Source: a virus. From it: a stretch of 64,000 bases of DNA. The notes under the pieces were generated by a model. That model saw only the letters and a program-made list of their open reading frames with translations. It was not told the origin of the DNA and ran no database searches. The position numbers and the translations under genes are program-made. The stretch covers positions 1 through 64,000 of IMG/VR virus record IMGVR_UViG_3300037567_000704; one strand, given 5' to 3'. This document shows positions 51,278 through 60,308 of the stretch, piece by piece (positions within the stretch are counted from its first letter, which is position 1; every line of letters starts with the position of its first letter).

Positions 51278-53521
51278 TCATGAATGGAATAGTGTATCTG
51301 TGGCAATAACTCTCATTGACTTAGGAGCAATCTTGAGCATACTTCGAATCGGCCCTTTGTCCTCCGGTATTGGCAAAGGAGCCTCTGTGATGAAGTAATC
51401 ATCTATGATTATGTCAAGTGACTCCTTGGTCCCAGTGCCACCCTGTTTGGTGAAAGAGAGACGAATCATATCTGAATCAGTAGTATCTGTAGTAGTATCA
51501 TCAAAGTTGTCCACTGCTCTCCTCATATTGTGATAGAAAACGGGGTCATCCACTATTATCTCCAAATCTAAGTCATAGGTGGTCTTACCTTCAACAGCAA
51601 TGGTAGGATTACGAGCGCCAGCAAAGGGAACTTGGTCGGTAACGGCACTATCCACGTTGGACCCTGTGATTGTGTAGAACTGCTGAACACCTGTAGTGCC
51701 TTTCAAAGTGAAACTAGTTACTTGCCCCAACGTCACGCCCTTGACGGTTATGATTCCGTTGTAAAACATGAAGGGCTTCTGAGTCCTCTTGGCAATTCCT
51801 GACTTCTTCCTGTTGGCTTCAGTGTTAGCAGTGTCCTCGAAGAGCCTATGCGGGTCGTATCTGTCTCCCTTGTTACTCGTTTCCAATCTGCCTGTATCCG
51901 TGTAACAGAGAGCCGCATCGAAATTCACAGTCATTCTTAGAGCAGCATCAGTATCTGCCTTGAGAGAGAAGTCCTTGACCTTGCACCCACGATACAGCCT
52001 TGTGAGTTGCTTAGTATCAGCAGCACCTCCAGAGACATCTTCAGTAATATCAGTTCCAGTATCAGCAGTATCGTTTCTTCTGATACTGACTTCCATAGCG
52101 AAAGATGGGACTGTGGACCTTGAAAAGATGAGCCTCTGCACCGGATTTTGTAAAGTAGCATAAGAAGAACTGCCGGAAGTAGTAATGAGATGGGGGCTAC
52201 CTTTGGTGTTATCACCATTGAACTGGGTGAAGAAGATTGCAGAAGCGCTGACATGACTAAAACAGAATGGGTCGTCTATCCATATCGAGGAGTCTTTGAT
52301 AGCCGCTATCCTCCGTATCTCAGTCTTGTTGGCTCTACTGACTATGCTATCAGCGCCATTGACGGGCCATACACCGTCACTTGCAGTTTCTCTATGGACG
52401 TTTATGTCAGTAAGATTGTCATTACTAGCCCCAGCACCCTCTGGAATCCAGACGTAATCCCCCACACCCGGAACCACATTACCAGTCAGTTCAGCAGCAG
52501 GAGTTCCGGTGTATTTGAAGAAGGAGTCGCCGGGGTTGATTGTAGTTGTAGTCTTCACCACAGTAGCGGCATTGCACAAAGCGGCGGAACTATAGTAAAG
52601 AGCATCATTATTAGAAAGAGCCGTTTTTATCCCAGCACTGCAAGTAATGGTGCTACCGGCACCACTATCGCTCGCAGCAGTGATATGACCTACATACTGA
52701 CCGTATTGATTGAAAATAGCATCTCCGGGGTCTAATCCCACAGGAACAGCAGTGATTGCTATTGCGCCTGTATATCCAACAGCCTGCGCCCCATTGCTAT
52801 CCACAGCCGCAACAGCAGTCACTATCGGCATCTTGACTACCTCATGACCAAGAGTGTAGTAGAACCAACGAGCGTTGTGTATGTTGGCTTCGAAAGAGCC
52901 ACCTGTGTTGATGAACCTACCCGGAACTTGGATTGCAACATCACGACCAAGACCCACTACATGAAATCTCTTCAAGTCCACTGTGGTCTCCGGTAATGCG
53001 ACTGTGCCTACCACTCCCACGAATTGGTCAGTCAGAACCGATTCTGCTGCAGCATTAGCATTAGTAGCATGTTCCATGTTGATGTCCATCGTGGGGGTCT
53101 TGTAAGGCAGAATATGTAATTTACCTACATCATTGGTAGCAGTAGTCACATTGGCAGTAGCACTGTGAGCAGTCCTCAATGCTGGTGTGAGGGTGAGTTC
53201 AGTGGCTGATTGTGCCACTATCGTGAAAGTCCTACCACTTTTTGAGTAGTTGTCGTCTGAACTGAAAGCAGCACCGAGGTCAGAGAAGACCACCTTACTG
53301 CCTACCAGCATCCCTTTTGGAAACATTATCTGCTCACTTGCATTGACGGGCAAACCGTCTTCCCCATCTGCGAAAATAATGACGCTGGTATCTGCAATCG
53401 AGTCTTTGGTATGAGCGACAATACGCAGATTATTCGAACCCATACCGTTTTCTAACACTATCCCAGACTCGTGTCCGAAACTGATTTCGGACAAATCACC
53501 CTTGTAGACTGTGGACGGCAT
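51278..53521 (-). CDS. Major tail tube protein candidate (large)
   Basis: 747 residues, beta-rich throughout. It precedes the tail chaperones and tape measure and follows connector-like genes, the canonical place of the tail tube gene. Stretches such as FEANIHNARWFYYTLGHEVVKM and LYRGCKVKDFSLKADTDAALRMTVNFDAAL recall phage tail-tube domains. It is much larger than typical tube proteins (about 150-450 residues), so decoration domains are probably inserted (e.g. around 230-400, with VGYTGAIAITAVPVGLDPGDAIF). No sheath-like gene follows, arguing for a non-contractile tail. Confidence 0.65.
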   Translation of the reverse strand: MPSTVYKGDLSEISFGHESGIVLENGMGSNNLRIVAHTKDSIADTSVIIFADGEDGLPVNASEQIMFPKGMLVGSKVVFSDLGAAFSSDDNYSKSGRTFTIVAQSATELTLTPALRTAHSATANVTTATNDVGKLHILPYKTPTMDINMEHATNANAAAESVLTDQFVGVVGTVALPETTVDLKRFHVVGLGRDVAIQVPGRFINTGGSFEANIHNARWFYYTLGHEVVKMPIVTAVAAVDSNGAQAVGYTGAIAITAVPVGLDPGDAIFNQYGQYVGHITAASDSGAGSTITCSAGIKTALSNNDALYYSSAALCNAATVVKTTTTINPGDSFFKYTGTPAAELTGNVVPGVGDYVWIPEGAGASNDNLTDINVHRETASDGVWPVNGADSIVSRANKTEIRRIAAIKDSSIWIDDPFCFSHVSASAIFFTQFNGDNTKGSPHLITTSGSSSYATLQNPVQRLIFSRSTVPSFAMEVSIRRNDTADTGTDITEDVSGGAADTKQLTRLYRGCKVKDFSLKADTDAALRMTVNFDAALCYTDTGRLETSNKGDRYDPHRLFEDTANTEANRKKSGIAKRTQKPFMFYNGIITVKGVTLGQVTSFTLKGTTGVQQFYTITGSNVDSAVTDQVPFAGARNPTIAVEGKTTYDLDLEIIVDDPVFYHNMRRAVDNFDDTTTDTTDSDMIRLSFTKQGGTGTKESLDIIIDDYFITEAPLPIPEDKGPIRSMLKIAPKSMRVIATDTLFHS

Positions 53522-53535
53522 GACTCTCTCTCACC

Positions 53536-53985
53536 TCATGGGATAAGTTCTGCAAAGATAACTACTTCGATTTGGAAGGTCGTTCTGAACAACATTTTGG
53601 ACCTATCTGACAAATCTGTACGTGTTTTGAATACAAGCCTGTCAAAATTAGTGCCATCTCCCTTTCTCTTGATGTGAATACATCTACGAACCTCGTTCTC
53701 CATGTTCTGCATGTGCTTACGACTCCTCATGGTCCGAGCATCAAGAGTGATATTAATGCGCGTCGTAACAAAATCATAGAGCATTTCAGGAGTCTCTTCG
53801 TTGTGCGCTGTCTCAAAGACCAAAACGTAATCTCGATTTTTCATATCCAACCTCTTCCCGCGCTCTGGACTGATTTCAGCGATATCTATGATTACAGGCT
53901 TGTAGTTATTGGTATTACCTCGATTCCAATTCGTGTCTAAGACATCAATCAATACGTCTAACCCTTCGAGCCAAGTAGCAGTCAT
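53536..53985 (-). CDS. Putative tail terminator / tail completion protein
   Basis: 149 residues; the ATG overlaps the preceding stop (ATGA). Pattern: an N-terminal helix (WLEGLDVLIDVL), strands KPVIIDI and DYVLVFETA, a helix with TPEMLYDFVTTRINITLDAR, then paired strands TTFQIEVVIFAEL. Small alpha/beta proteins of this shape just before the tail tube are usually tail terminators that cap the tube and join the head. Family-level call by position and pattern only. Confidence 0.5.
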   Translation of the reverse strand: MTATWLEGLDVLIDVLDTNWNRGNTNNYKPVIIDIAEISPERGKRLDMKNRDYVLVFETAHNEETPEMLYDFVTTRINITLDARTMRSRKHMQNMENEVRRCIHIKRKGDGTNFDRLVFKTRTDLSDRSKMLFRTTFQIEVVIFAELIP

Positions 53986-54320
53986 ACCTTCACCTTCCTG
54001 ATAATCTTCATACCCACGTATTCGAAACCTAACTCATTCATCATGGAATTACCTTCTGTGAGCATCCTCTCCTCAACTATCTTCAAGACGCCTTTTCCCT
54101 TCTCGAAGTCTATCGGTTGCTGGGTATTCTCATCAATCATGACTCCGTCTTTCTGGATTATTCCCGCTTCTTCAAACTCTTCCCGCTCTTTAACTGCTCT
54201 AAGTGAGACAGGTTCCTGTGAAAAGAAAGCCCTCAATTCCTTCTGTGCGTTATCGTCCTTTTTGAATCCCTTATTGATTTCAAATAAGGTCTCTACAGCG
54301 AAATCATCCTTCTTAGCCAA
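53982..54320 (-). CDS. Putative head-tail connector / neck protein
   Basis: 112 residues from a TTG at 54320 that overlaps the preceding stop and follows a strong GGAGGTGG; the longer frame to 54401 shadows the upstream gene. Basic and helical at first (AKKDDFAVETLFEINKGFKKDD), then mixed, ending VGMKIIRKVKV. Its order (adaptor, this, terminator, tube) matches HK97 gp10-type neck proteins, but no motif proves it. Confidence 0.5.
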   Translation of the reverse strand: MAKKDDFAVETLFEINKGFKKDDNAQKELRAFFSQEPVSLRAVKEREEFEEAGIIQKDGVMIDENTQQPIDFEKGKGVLKIVEERMLTEGNSMMNELGFEYVGMKIIRKVKV

Positions 54321-55986
54321 AGGAGACCACCTCCAAGTAACGCGGCAGAGTCCTTTCCACATCTGCTTTGTAGAGTTGGATTTTGGAAGACAAGTCCACA
54401 TTCTGAGTTCCTTCTGGTATCAGAACGCTACGGTCATCACTCATCAGTAAATCAACCGCCACCATCTTGGTGCACATATCCTCTATACCTTTCTCAAGAT
54501 AACGCTCTCCATAAATGTAAGCCACCTTGATTGCATTCCACTCGAAGAACGGGTATGAGTTGTTGAAGTAAATGATACCCATCTCGTTGTCAATCCACCA
54601 ATCTCGCAGTCTACCTCTATCACCAGAAGCACTACCGCCCTGCAAATCAACTGACAAAAGGTATTGAGTGATTTCTACACCTGTGGTGTTCAAAGTAGTT
54701 AAAGGAGTTCCGCTGAGATTAACACACCCAGTGAAAGTTCCCCACGCTGTAACGGCTCCTGTATCAGGATGGAGCGTCGTTGCCGTCTTTCCAGTGTAAG
54801 AAACTACCTCGTTACCTACCTGTAATAGACCCTTTTCAACGAAACCAGCAGTCTTAGATGCAGTGGTAGTGGCTCCATTATCATCGAAAGTGTAACCAAG
54901 AGTCACTGTAGTTGAACTCACCGATGCGCTATATGCAGTCGCTGAGGTAGTTTCACTCACCGTTATGTTGGTAGCATCACTTACTGCGATAGTGCAAGTC
55001 TCCCCGGCAGAAGTAGAACGCATACTAGTTATCTTGACCACACCGCTACCATAATCAGAATTAGCGGTGGCGAGGAACTCGTTATGAACAGCAACAGCAG
55101 AAGTGCTACCTTCTAAAGTGAATGTAGTAGTAGAATCACTTTGGTCTGAAAGGAAATTGACGACAGTCTTACCGACTCTGTCTTCTTTATTGATTAGGTC
55201 AGCGAAATTCTGGGCTGTAGTAATTTTGTCGAAGTCTGACCTCCATTGGTTTGTTCCCGTCCCGATTTGTAATTTGGCAAAGAATCCGTTACCAGAAGAT
55301 AGGAATACGCTATCAGAAGCGAGTTTGGTATAGTCTGTTATTATGACTCTACATTCTGCAGCACCTATCTCTCTGTAATCGTCTCCTTGCCAGAGTTCCA
55401 ATCTAAGAATCTGTTGAACGTTTCTGTATAGAAGAGGAGTGGTTCCCACATAATCAGTGTAGTATCGGCGGCGATAAGGTTTGTATGTATCGAAATTGAT
55501 GTATTCTGCATTAACTAGATTGGGTCTCCAAGAGTTATGAGTTATGTTGTCTATCTTGTCCTGCATCCTCTTGATTATTTTCTCCACCTTGTCTTTGGTC
55601 ATACCACGAGTCCTACCATTAGTGAAGGAAGCCGTGTTCTGGACATATGCATTGTCAGCGAATTGGTAGTTAGCATGAGTGATTGAGACAGCGAAGTTCA
55701 ATTGGACACCGGGTGAGTTGGTTGTCACCGAGGTAATTGTTCTCTCTGTCCCCATGGGGTCTGCATCAGAATAGAGAAGAATGATATCATCTTTACTGAA
55801 TCCTATGTTCCTATAGTCCGTCCCGGTGACGTATACTGCGTTCGCTGTGCTGTCTTGAGCGACAAGAACAGCATCCTGCGGTCCTATATCGAGTAGGTCA
55901 GCGACATTCTGCGCTGTGGTGTAGACAATGGCATCTGGGTCAAGAGGCCTTGTCTCTGCTTCACCCGGACTGAATACTTGTGGCAT
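54313..55986 (-). CDS. Putative head-tail adaptor with inserted beta domains
   Basis: 557 residues. The N-terminal TTAQNVADLLDIGPQDAVLV and the helical GMTKDKVEKIIKRMQDKIDNITHNSWRP are like the start of gp6/gp15-type adaptors. In the middle is a long Thr/Ser-rich beta insertion (FTLEGSTSAVAVHNEF, TISVSETTSATAYSAS). The C-terminal helix bundle (YIYGERYLEKGIEDMCTKMVAVDLLMSD, KIQLYKADVERTLPRYLEVV) resembles the second half of an adaptor. So a small helical adaptor seems split by large beta inserts. It overlaps the zinc gene before it (TAATG). Confidence 0.5.
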   Translation of the reverse strand: MPQVFSPGEAETRPLDPDAIVYTTAQNVADLLDIGPQDAVLVAQDSTANAVYVTGTDYRNIGFSKDDIILLYSDADPMGTERTITSVTTNSPGVQLNFAVSITHANYQFADNAYVQNTASFTNGRTRGMTKDKVEKIIKRMQDKIDNITHNSWRPNLVNAEYINFDTYKPYRRRYYTDYVGTTPLLYRNVQQILRLELWQGDDYREIGAAECRVIITDYTKLASDSVFLSSGNGFFAKLQIGTGTNQWRSDFDKITTAQNFADLINKEDRVGKTVVNFLSDQSDSTTTFTLEGSTSAVAVHNEFLATANSDYGSGVVKITSMRSTSAGETCTIAVSDATNITVSETTSATAYSASVSSTTVTLGYTFDDNGATTTASKTAGFVEKGLLQVGNEVVSYTGKTATTLHPDTGAVTAWGTFTGCVNLSGTPLTTLNTTGVEITQYLLSVDLQGGSASGDRGRLRDWWIDNEMGIIYFNNSYPFFEWNAIKVAYIYGERYLEKGIEDMCTKMVAVDLLMSDDRSVLIPEGTQNVDLSSKIQLYKADVERTLPRYLEVVSFG

Positions 55987-56285
55987 TAGAGCCTCGCCCC
56001 CTCATCACGATGGCCGAGGTTGTATTCCATAGGCCTTTTGCAACTCCCACAATCTTTCTTCCACATGAAATGAAGAAGACCACAGTGCTTACAACGAGTG
56101 CCAGAGCCAATATTGAGAACGTCGCCTATATCCTTGTTTCTCTGTCGCTGCTCAGAAATTACGCCCTCCAAGGGCTTCAAATCGTTGTATACCTCGCTTG
56201 TCCCTAAGGACTCAGCCAGTCTAACATTCTCTTTTTGAGCACGAGAGATGTCGTCAAAATCGAGAGTTTTTAACTCGAAACCCAC
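55986..56285 (-). CDS. Zinc-ribbon protein in the head cluster
   Basis: 99 residues from GTG. A helical N-terminus (FDDISRAQKENVRLAESL) is followed by RCKHCG and CGSCKRP, a CxxC...CxxC zinc ribbon, and a short tail. It lies among capsid-associated genes and may be a head-completion or assembly factor. No family recognised. Confidence 0.6.
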   Translation of the reverse strand: MGFELKTLDFDDISRAQKENVRLAESLGTSEVYNDLKPLEGVISEQRQRNKDIGDVLNIGSGTRCKHCGLLHFMWKKDCGSCKRPMEYNLGHRDEGARL

Positions 56286-56300
56286 ACATCTCCCTCACTC

Positions 56301-56501
56301 TCATGCACTACCTGTGCCATATGTAGTTGTTACAAAAATCCAAACATTACCAAGAATAGTATGCGGGTCAGCAGACACTATTGTGGCATTACCGGCAGCA
56401 GTAACTACGGCAGCCGCTATTGTCGTAACACTGCTCGCGCCTTCTATGAAATCCTTAGGCGGGTAAGGCCCTAGTATTGTGCACGATGTTGTTGCTGCCA
56501 T
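56301..56501 (-). CDS. Small virion protein
   Basis: 66 residues, Ala/Thr/Val-rich, with beta strands TTIAAAVVTAAGNATIV and NVWIFVTTTYG. It is similar in length, composition and location to the next two small genes upstream (56516 and 57248), a set of paralogue-like minor capsid or decoration proteins after the capsid gene. No detectable motif. Confidence 0.55.
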   Translation of the reverse strand: MAATTSCTILGPYPPKDFIEGASSVTTIAAAVVTAAGNATIVSADPHTILGNVWIFVTTTYGTGSA

Positions 56502-56515
56502 TTAGATTACCGCCT

Positions 56516-56794
56516 TCAAGAACGGTTACCTATCGCCATGAACTGGTAGTCGCCGCCAGACCCGCTAGTTATCGTAGCGAGATAGACCAACGTTCCGTCA
56601 ATGGATGAGGCGGGTGCTGCCAAAGCGGTCGCCCCTACTCCGTTGATGAGGAAAGTATCTACGCTCGCTAGAAGGTCAGCAAAATCAATGTGACCGCTAG
56701 TTGCTCCTGAGTTAGTTAGTGTTCCAGTCACCACAGCCTTGTTTCCAAATACTGTCGGTCTTGCGTCAAATGCTAATGTTGCTAGTAATGCCAT
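56516..56794 (-). CDS. Small virion protein
   Basis: 92 residues: FDARPTVFGNKAVVTGTLTNSG, SVDTFLINGVGATAL, DYQFMAIGNRS. A beta-sandwich pattern ending in a FMAI strand also found at the end of the 57248 protein (LFMAIVS), so they may be paralogues. Likely a decoration or cement protein. Confidence 0.6.
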   Translation of the reverse strand: MALLATLAFDARPTVFGNKAVVTGTLTNSGATSGHIDFADLLASVDTFLINGVGATALAAPASSIDGTLVYLATITSGSGGDYQFMAIGNRS

Positions 56795-56800
56795 TTCTAA

Positions 56801-57238
56801 TCACTCTTCTGTTTTTTCTGCCTCTTCCTTGGCTGGTTCTTCGACTATTTCCTCGATTACTTCTTCGACTATTTCCTCGACTACTTCTACTTCAGGTTCG
56901 ACTACTTCTACTATCGGCTCAGGGGCGGGGGGATTTAGATGTTGCTCCACTATACCAAGTAGCGCACTCTTTGTTTTGTAACCCAGACCCAGAGATACAC
57001 CCTGTTCGTCTAACCACGTTATGATATCAGGTCTTCGCCATCCAGAATCTGGAAGGCCATCCCCATCATCGTGAGTAGGAGCCTCATCTCCTTCGATTTC
57101 GAAATTCTCACCCATGTGGAAACGATTATCATCCATCCACTTTTGAGATACATCTACCCATTGGGCCCTTGGAAAGACAACGTCCTTCCCAGCACTTCTG
57201 GTCTCGTAATGAGGACCCAAAAACCTAACCTGCGGCAA
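56801..57238 (-). CDS. Acidic protein with SAP/HeH-like domain
   Basis: 145 residues from a TTG preceded by GAGGTG. An N-terminal beta segment (VRFLGPHYETRSAGKDVVFP) precedes a helix-extended-helix unit with PDIITWLDEQGVSLGLGY and KSALLGIVEQHL, like SAP/HeH DNA-binding domains in phage structural genes. The last 40 residues are Glu/Val/Pro repeats (VEVVEEIVEEVIEEI). Compare the SAP protein at 50627. It could link head or tail proteins to DNA during packaging. Confidence 0.6.
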   Translation of the reverse strand: MPQVRFLGPHYETRSAGKDVVFPRAQWVDVSQKWMDDNRFHMGENFEIEGDEAPTHDDGDGLPDSGWRRPDIITWLDEQGVSLGLGYKTKSALLGIVEQHLNPPAPEPIVEVVEPEVEVVEEIVEEVIEEIVEEPAKEEAEKTEE

Positions 57239-57247
57239 TTATACACC

Positions 57248-57670
57248 TCAAGAGACTATTGCCATGAAAAGAGTTCTGTTGTCCAATGTGCCCTCTGCGA
57301 GCATTGTGGCCGTTGCACTTCCGCCGGTAGTGAGGTTAGTCGTGCAAGTCAGAGACTTACCCGCTACACCCGAACCGCCGATTATCAGTCCGTGAATGGT
57401 ATCTGCATCTCCACCAACTGTGAAGACGTTAGCGTTCTGCACTAGAGTGAGAACACCCATCACGAGTTTCAACCCTCGTCCTGCTGTATTTATCGTATCG
57501 TCGTTTGTTGCTTGGAATCCAGTTATAGCGCCGGGGTAAGCATCTGCTACTCCTGCCGCACCGTCTAACCAGCGCGTGCTACCTTCTAACGCTCCTGCAT
57601 ACATATCTATTTCAAAATCTACGGCCATTACGCCGCCACTTCCTGTCGTTAAACTAAATGTTACTGCCAT
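57248..57670 (-). CDS. Putative capsid decoration protein
   Basis: 140 residues just after the major capsid gene, with GAGGTGA before the ATG. Ser/Thr/Gly/Ala-rich beta protein (TGSGGVMAVDFEIDMYAG, LKLVMGVLTLVQNANVFTVGG, LDNRTLFMAIVS). Position immediately downstream of the MCP and composition fit a decoration or cement protein. No membrane segment. Confidence 0.6.
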   Translation of the reverse strand: MAVTFSLTTGSGGVMAVDFEIDMYAGALEGSTRWLDGAAGVADAYPGAITGFQATNDDTINTAGRGLKLVMGVLTLVQNANVFTVGGDADTIHGLIIGGSGVAGKSLTCTTNLTTGGSATATMLAEGTLDNRTLFMAIVS

Positions 57671-57705
57671 TTTTTTTCACCTCTATCTCCTATAATTCTC
57701 CATCA

Positions 57706-58848
57706 TCACTTGATGTCTCGAATACTTCCTTGTCCTCCGAAGAAAGTGGTCCAGACCTCTCCCATTGTTCGGTAGAGTCCTTCCTGACCCAGTCTGTTGA
57801 TGGCGAATGGGTCTCCAGTCTCGATGCCCGACTCGAAATATTGTGTCGGTATCGCTGTGCTGAAGTATAAGTAATCTGTGTCTAGGTAATACATCCTGCT
57901 GATTCCATCAGAGTTGTAAACGTCCTTGGATGGAATGATTGGAACACCGTTGTAAGTAGCCACGATGAACCCGGCCTCCATACCCGGAACACCCTTCACA
58001 CCGTTGTAAGTGGGGGTGACCCTCTTCTCTTCCATGAACCTCTGCTGGCTCTGCAATAGTTGCTGCAGACGCATTAGAGTATCGTAGCCGGTCAGAATGA
58101 CCTTCGGATTTCCACCACGAACCCAGACTTTCTGGAACAAATCATCCAGTTGGTCAAGACTCAGTGTGCGATTAGTTCCGCTTGTTGCAGCATTGCACTC
58201 AGAGTAGGACCAACCGTTGCCGCCCCCATTTCTGTTGATACTGTAGATATCTTCTCTGGTAGCCGTATAATGGGTTCCAGCAGTCATTGCGGTGGAATCA
58301 CCACAAGTAATCCTGTCGAGAGATTCCAAGTTATTACCTGCTACAGTGTCTATGTCGCCAGTGAGCATCAAGTTCACCATCTCAGCGTGATGCTTGCCCA
58401 TCTCTTCCTTGAGAACTTGTCGAATGTCTCCGAGGCCGTCGTCCTTGTCAGCGAGGAAAATCGCCACTTCGCTCATGTCGAATGAATGGGCGATAGTCTT
58501 GGGCTTTGCAGCAACGTGCTGGAAAGTCGGCTTGACCGTCTCAGGCAGAGTTGCATTCTCAGCAACACCGCCATGAACGGAGCCAGAGTTAGGCTTGTCT
58601 GTGATGACTCGCCATCCAGACCTGTCCCAAGGTTTCTTGGGCAGTATGCTGAAGGCATTGAATTCTTGATTCATCTGACTCCATACTTTGCGTCCGTAAA
58701 TTGCTTGATAAGTCCCACCAGTAGATGAGAGCATTGGGCTGTCAGCCTTCAGTAATTCACTACCACTGTAGGTGTAACCCATTGCGTTCCCTGCGCCATA
58801 ATAATAACGCTCCATGTCTGTTACTGTTCGAATATAGTTTCTTGCCAT
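57706..58848 (-). CDS. HK97-fold major capsid protein
   Basis: 380 residues, directly after the prohead protease, the usual place. Features of the HK97 fold: N-terminal arm; GGVAENATLPETVKPTFQHVAAKPKTIAHSFDMSEVA (the E-loop/P-domain region); long spine helix KEEMGKHHAEMVNLMLTGDI; A-domain with NPKVILTGYDTLMRLQQLLQ and GFIVATYNGVPIIPSKDV; final strand-helix RTMGEVWTTFFG. The protein would build the capsid and DNA-filled head of a caudovirus. GGAGTGATG precedes the ATG. Confidence 0.87.
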   Translation of the reverse strand: MARNYIRTVTDMERYYYGAGNAMGYTYSGSELLKADSPMLSSTGGTYQAIYGRKVWSQMNQEFNAFSILPKKPWDRSGWRVITDKPNSGSVHGGVAENATLPETVKPTFQHVAAKPKTIAHSFDMSEVAIFLADKDDGLGDIRQVLKEEMGKHHAEMVNLMLTGDIDTVAGNNLESLDRITCGDSTAMTAGTHYTATREDIYSINRNGGGNGWSYSECNAATSGTNRTLSLDQLDDLFQKVWVRGGNPKVILTGYDTLMRLQQLLQSQQRFMEEKRVTPTYNGVKGVPGMEAGFIVATYNGVPIIPSKDVYNSDGISRMYYLDTDYLYFSTAIPTQYFESGIETGDPFAINRLGQEGLYRTMGEVWTTFFGGQGSIRDIK

Positions 58849-58866
58849 TCTTCATCACTCCTTTAT

Positions 58867-60279
58867 TCAGTCGCTCCTAAATGCTCTATTCGCTAAATTG
58901 TGAACCTCAGTCCACGACATTTCAGCAAGGTCTTCTGTTGAGGGGACCTCGAACACTGGGAGGGATTCGTTACTCTTCTGGATATTCTCGCCAATTTCGG
59001 CGGGAGTTCCGATATTCTCAATGCGCTCAGTTAGTGCAGCGATACTCTTCTGGATTTGGGCAAGTGGGCCACGAGCATCGAAGGCCTGTGCCTCGGCCTT
59101 AGTTACCTCATTAGTCCTCTCGTGCGCGTATCGTGATGAGAAATTATTTTCCAAGGCACCCTTGAACTCTTGCTCAAGAGCAGCAGCCTTGTAGATTTCA
59201 TATGCAGCCTCAACATCGCTCTCAGATACTCGGTCTGGAGTTAGGAAGTTACCCTTCTTGACTCCTCCGCCTTTACCAGAAAGGCCTGAAGCGGATAGAG
59301 CATTGGTAGAAGGCTTGCCGCTCTCGGTCGCTCGACCCTTAACTTGACCAGTCCTCTGTGGCAGACTCTGCTCCAATTCCTCAGGGGTGGAACCAGCGTT
59401 AGCCTTGGAGACATTATCGAAGTGTGAGCGTGCGGCTATTGTGTCCACGCCTGCACTCTTCAGACTTGTCTCCATCCAATCGAGATACTCAGAAGATATG
59501 ACATCGGAGTATTCCGATTTCTTCTCAAACGGATTCTTTTCATCCTTATCCTTCTTGTCATCGCCATTGTCATCGTCGCTGCCTTTGTCATCGTCGTCGC
59601 CATTGCCGTTTTTCTTATCGTCCTTACCGTCTAACCAAGGAAGTCCTTTCTCCATAGAATCGAGCCTTCCTTCTAAACGACCAAGAACGTCAGTCATTTG
59701 CGTCATAACATTGTTGTCTTCTTCTGTCATTTTATTCACCTTGTCTTCTTTCAATATTCTAAATGTTGCTTCTGGATTGATTCCTTTTTCACAGATTGTT
59801 ACTTCGTGTAGTTCAAGTTTGCTGATTTCTTGGTAATCGCCGTGCACTGGGTCTGATTTTCTGACTCGTTTGAATGCCTGCCCTCCGATACTGAAACCCC
59901 TTAATGCTCCTTTTCGGATTTCGGCAGCGACTTCCTTTGCTTTTTCAATGTCGTTTCTGAGTTCTACTACTACAAACATCCCGACATCATCAACTTCGCT
60001 TTTCCACAACCTCCCTTCACTATCTGTATAATTTGGAATCACTTCACCGACTTGTATGTTAGAATGCGCTAATTGCACGTTTCTGTATTTCGGGTCCCCC
60101 ATGTATTTTTGGAATGCATCTTTGAGCGCTTCTTTGGTTATTTTATCCCCTTGCTTGTCTACTACTTCCACGCTCGCGTAGCCTGCAACGATGAGGTCTC
60201 CACCCTTGATGAGAGTGATTTTATGTTCTGAACTGACTCGAAGAGGGGATAACACACTGGCTCTGAGTGTGGCCGCCAT
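58867..60279 (-). CDS. Prohead protease fused to scaffold-like domain
   Basis: 470 residues. The N-terminal 180 form a caudovirus prohead protease (peptidase S78 / herpes assemblin-like): GYASVEVVDKQGDKI (33-47), catalytic H72 in LAHSNIQVG, S130 in GFSIGGQAF, and LELHEVTICEKGINPEATF. An acidic Asp/Lys/Asn linker (about 215-250) leads to a helical domain (EYLDWMETSLKSAG, DVEAAYEIYKAAALEQEFKG) that probably acts as an internal scaffold and is degraded during maturation. Such protease-scaffold fusions are common. A weak TATA-like AT tract near 60303-60312 could drive the head operon. Confidence 0.9.
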   Translation of the reverse strand: MAATLRASVLSPLRVSSEHKITLIKGGDLIVAGYASVEVVDKQGDKITKEALKDAFQKYMGDPKYRNVQLAHSNIQVGEVIPNYTDSEGRLWKSEVDDVGMFVVVELRNDIEKAKEVAAEIRKGALRGFSIGGQAFKRVRKSDPVHGDYQEISKLELHEVTICEKGINPEATFRILKEDKVNKMTEEDNNVMTQMTDVLGRLEGRLDSMEKGLPWLDGKDDKKNGNGDDDDKGSDDDNGDDKKDKDEKNPFEKKSEYSDVISSEYLDWMETSLKSAGVDTIAARSHFDNVSKANAGSTPEELEQSLPQRTGQVKGRATESGKPSTNALSASGLSGKGGGVKKGNFLTPDRVSESDVEAAYEIYKAAALEQEFKGALENNFSSRYAHERTNEVTKAEAQAFDARGPLAQIQKSIAALTERIENIGTPAEIGENIQKSNESLPVFEVPSTEDLAEMSWTEVHNLANRAFRSD

Positions 60280-60308
60280 ACTACTTTAATGAAGCGACAC
60301 CAAAAATA

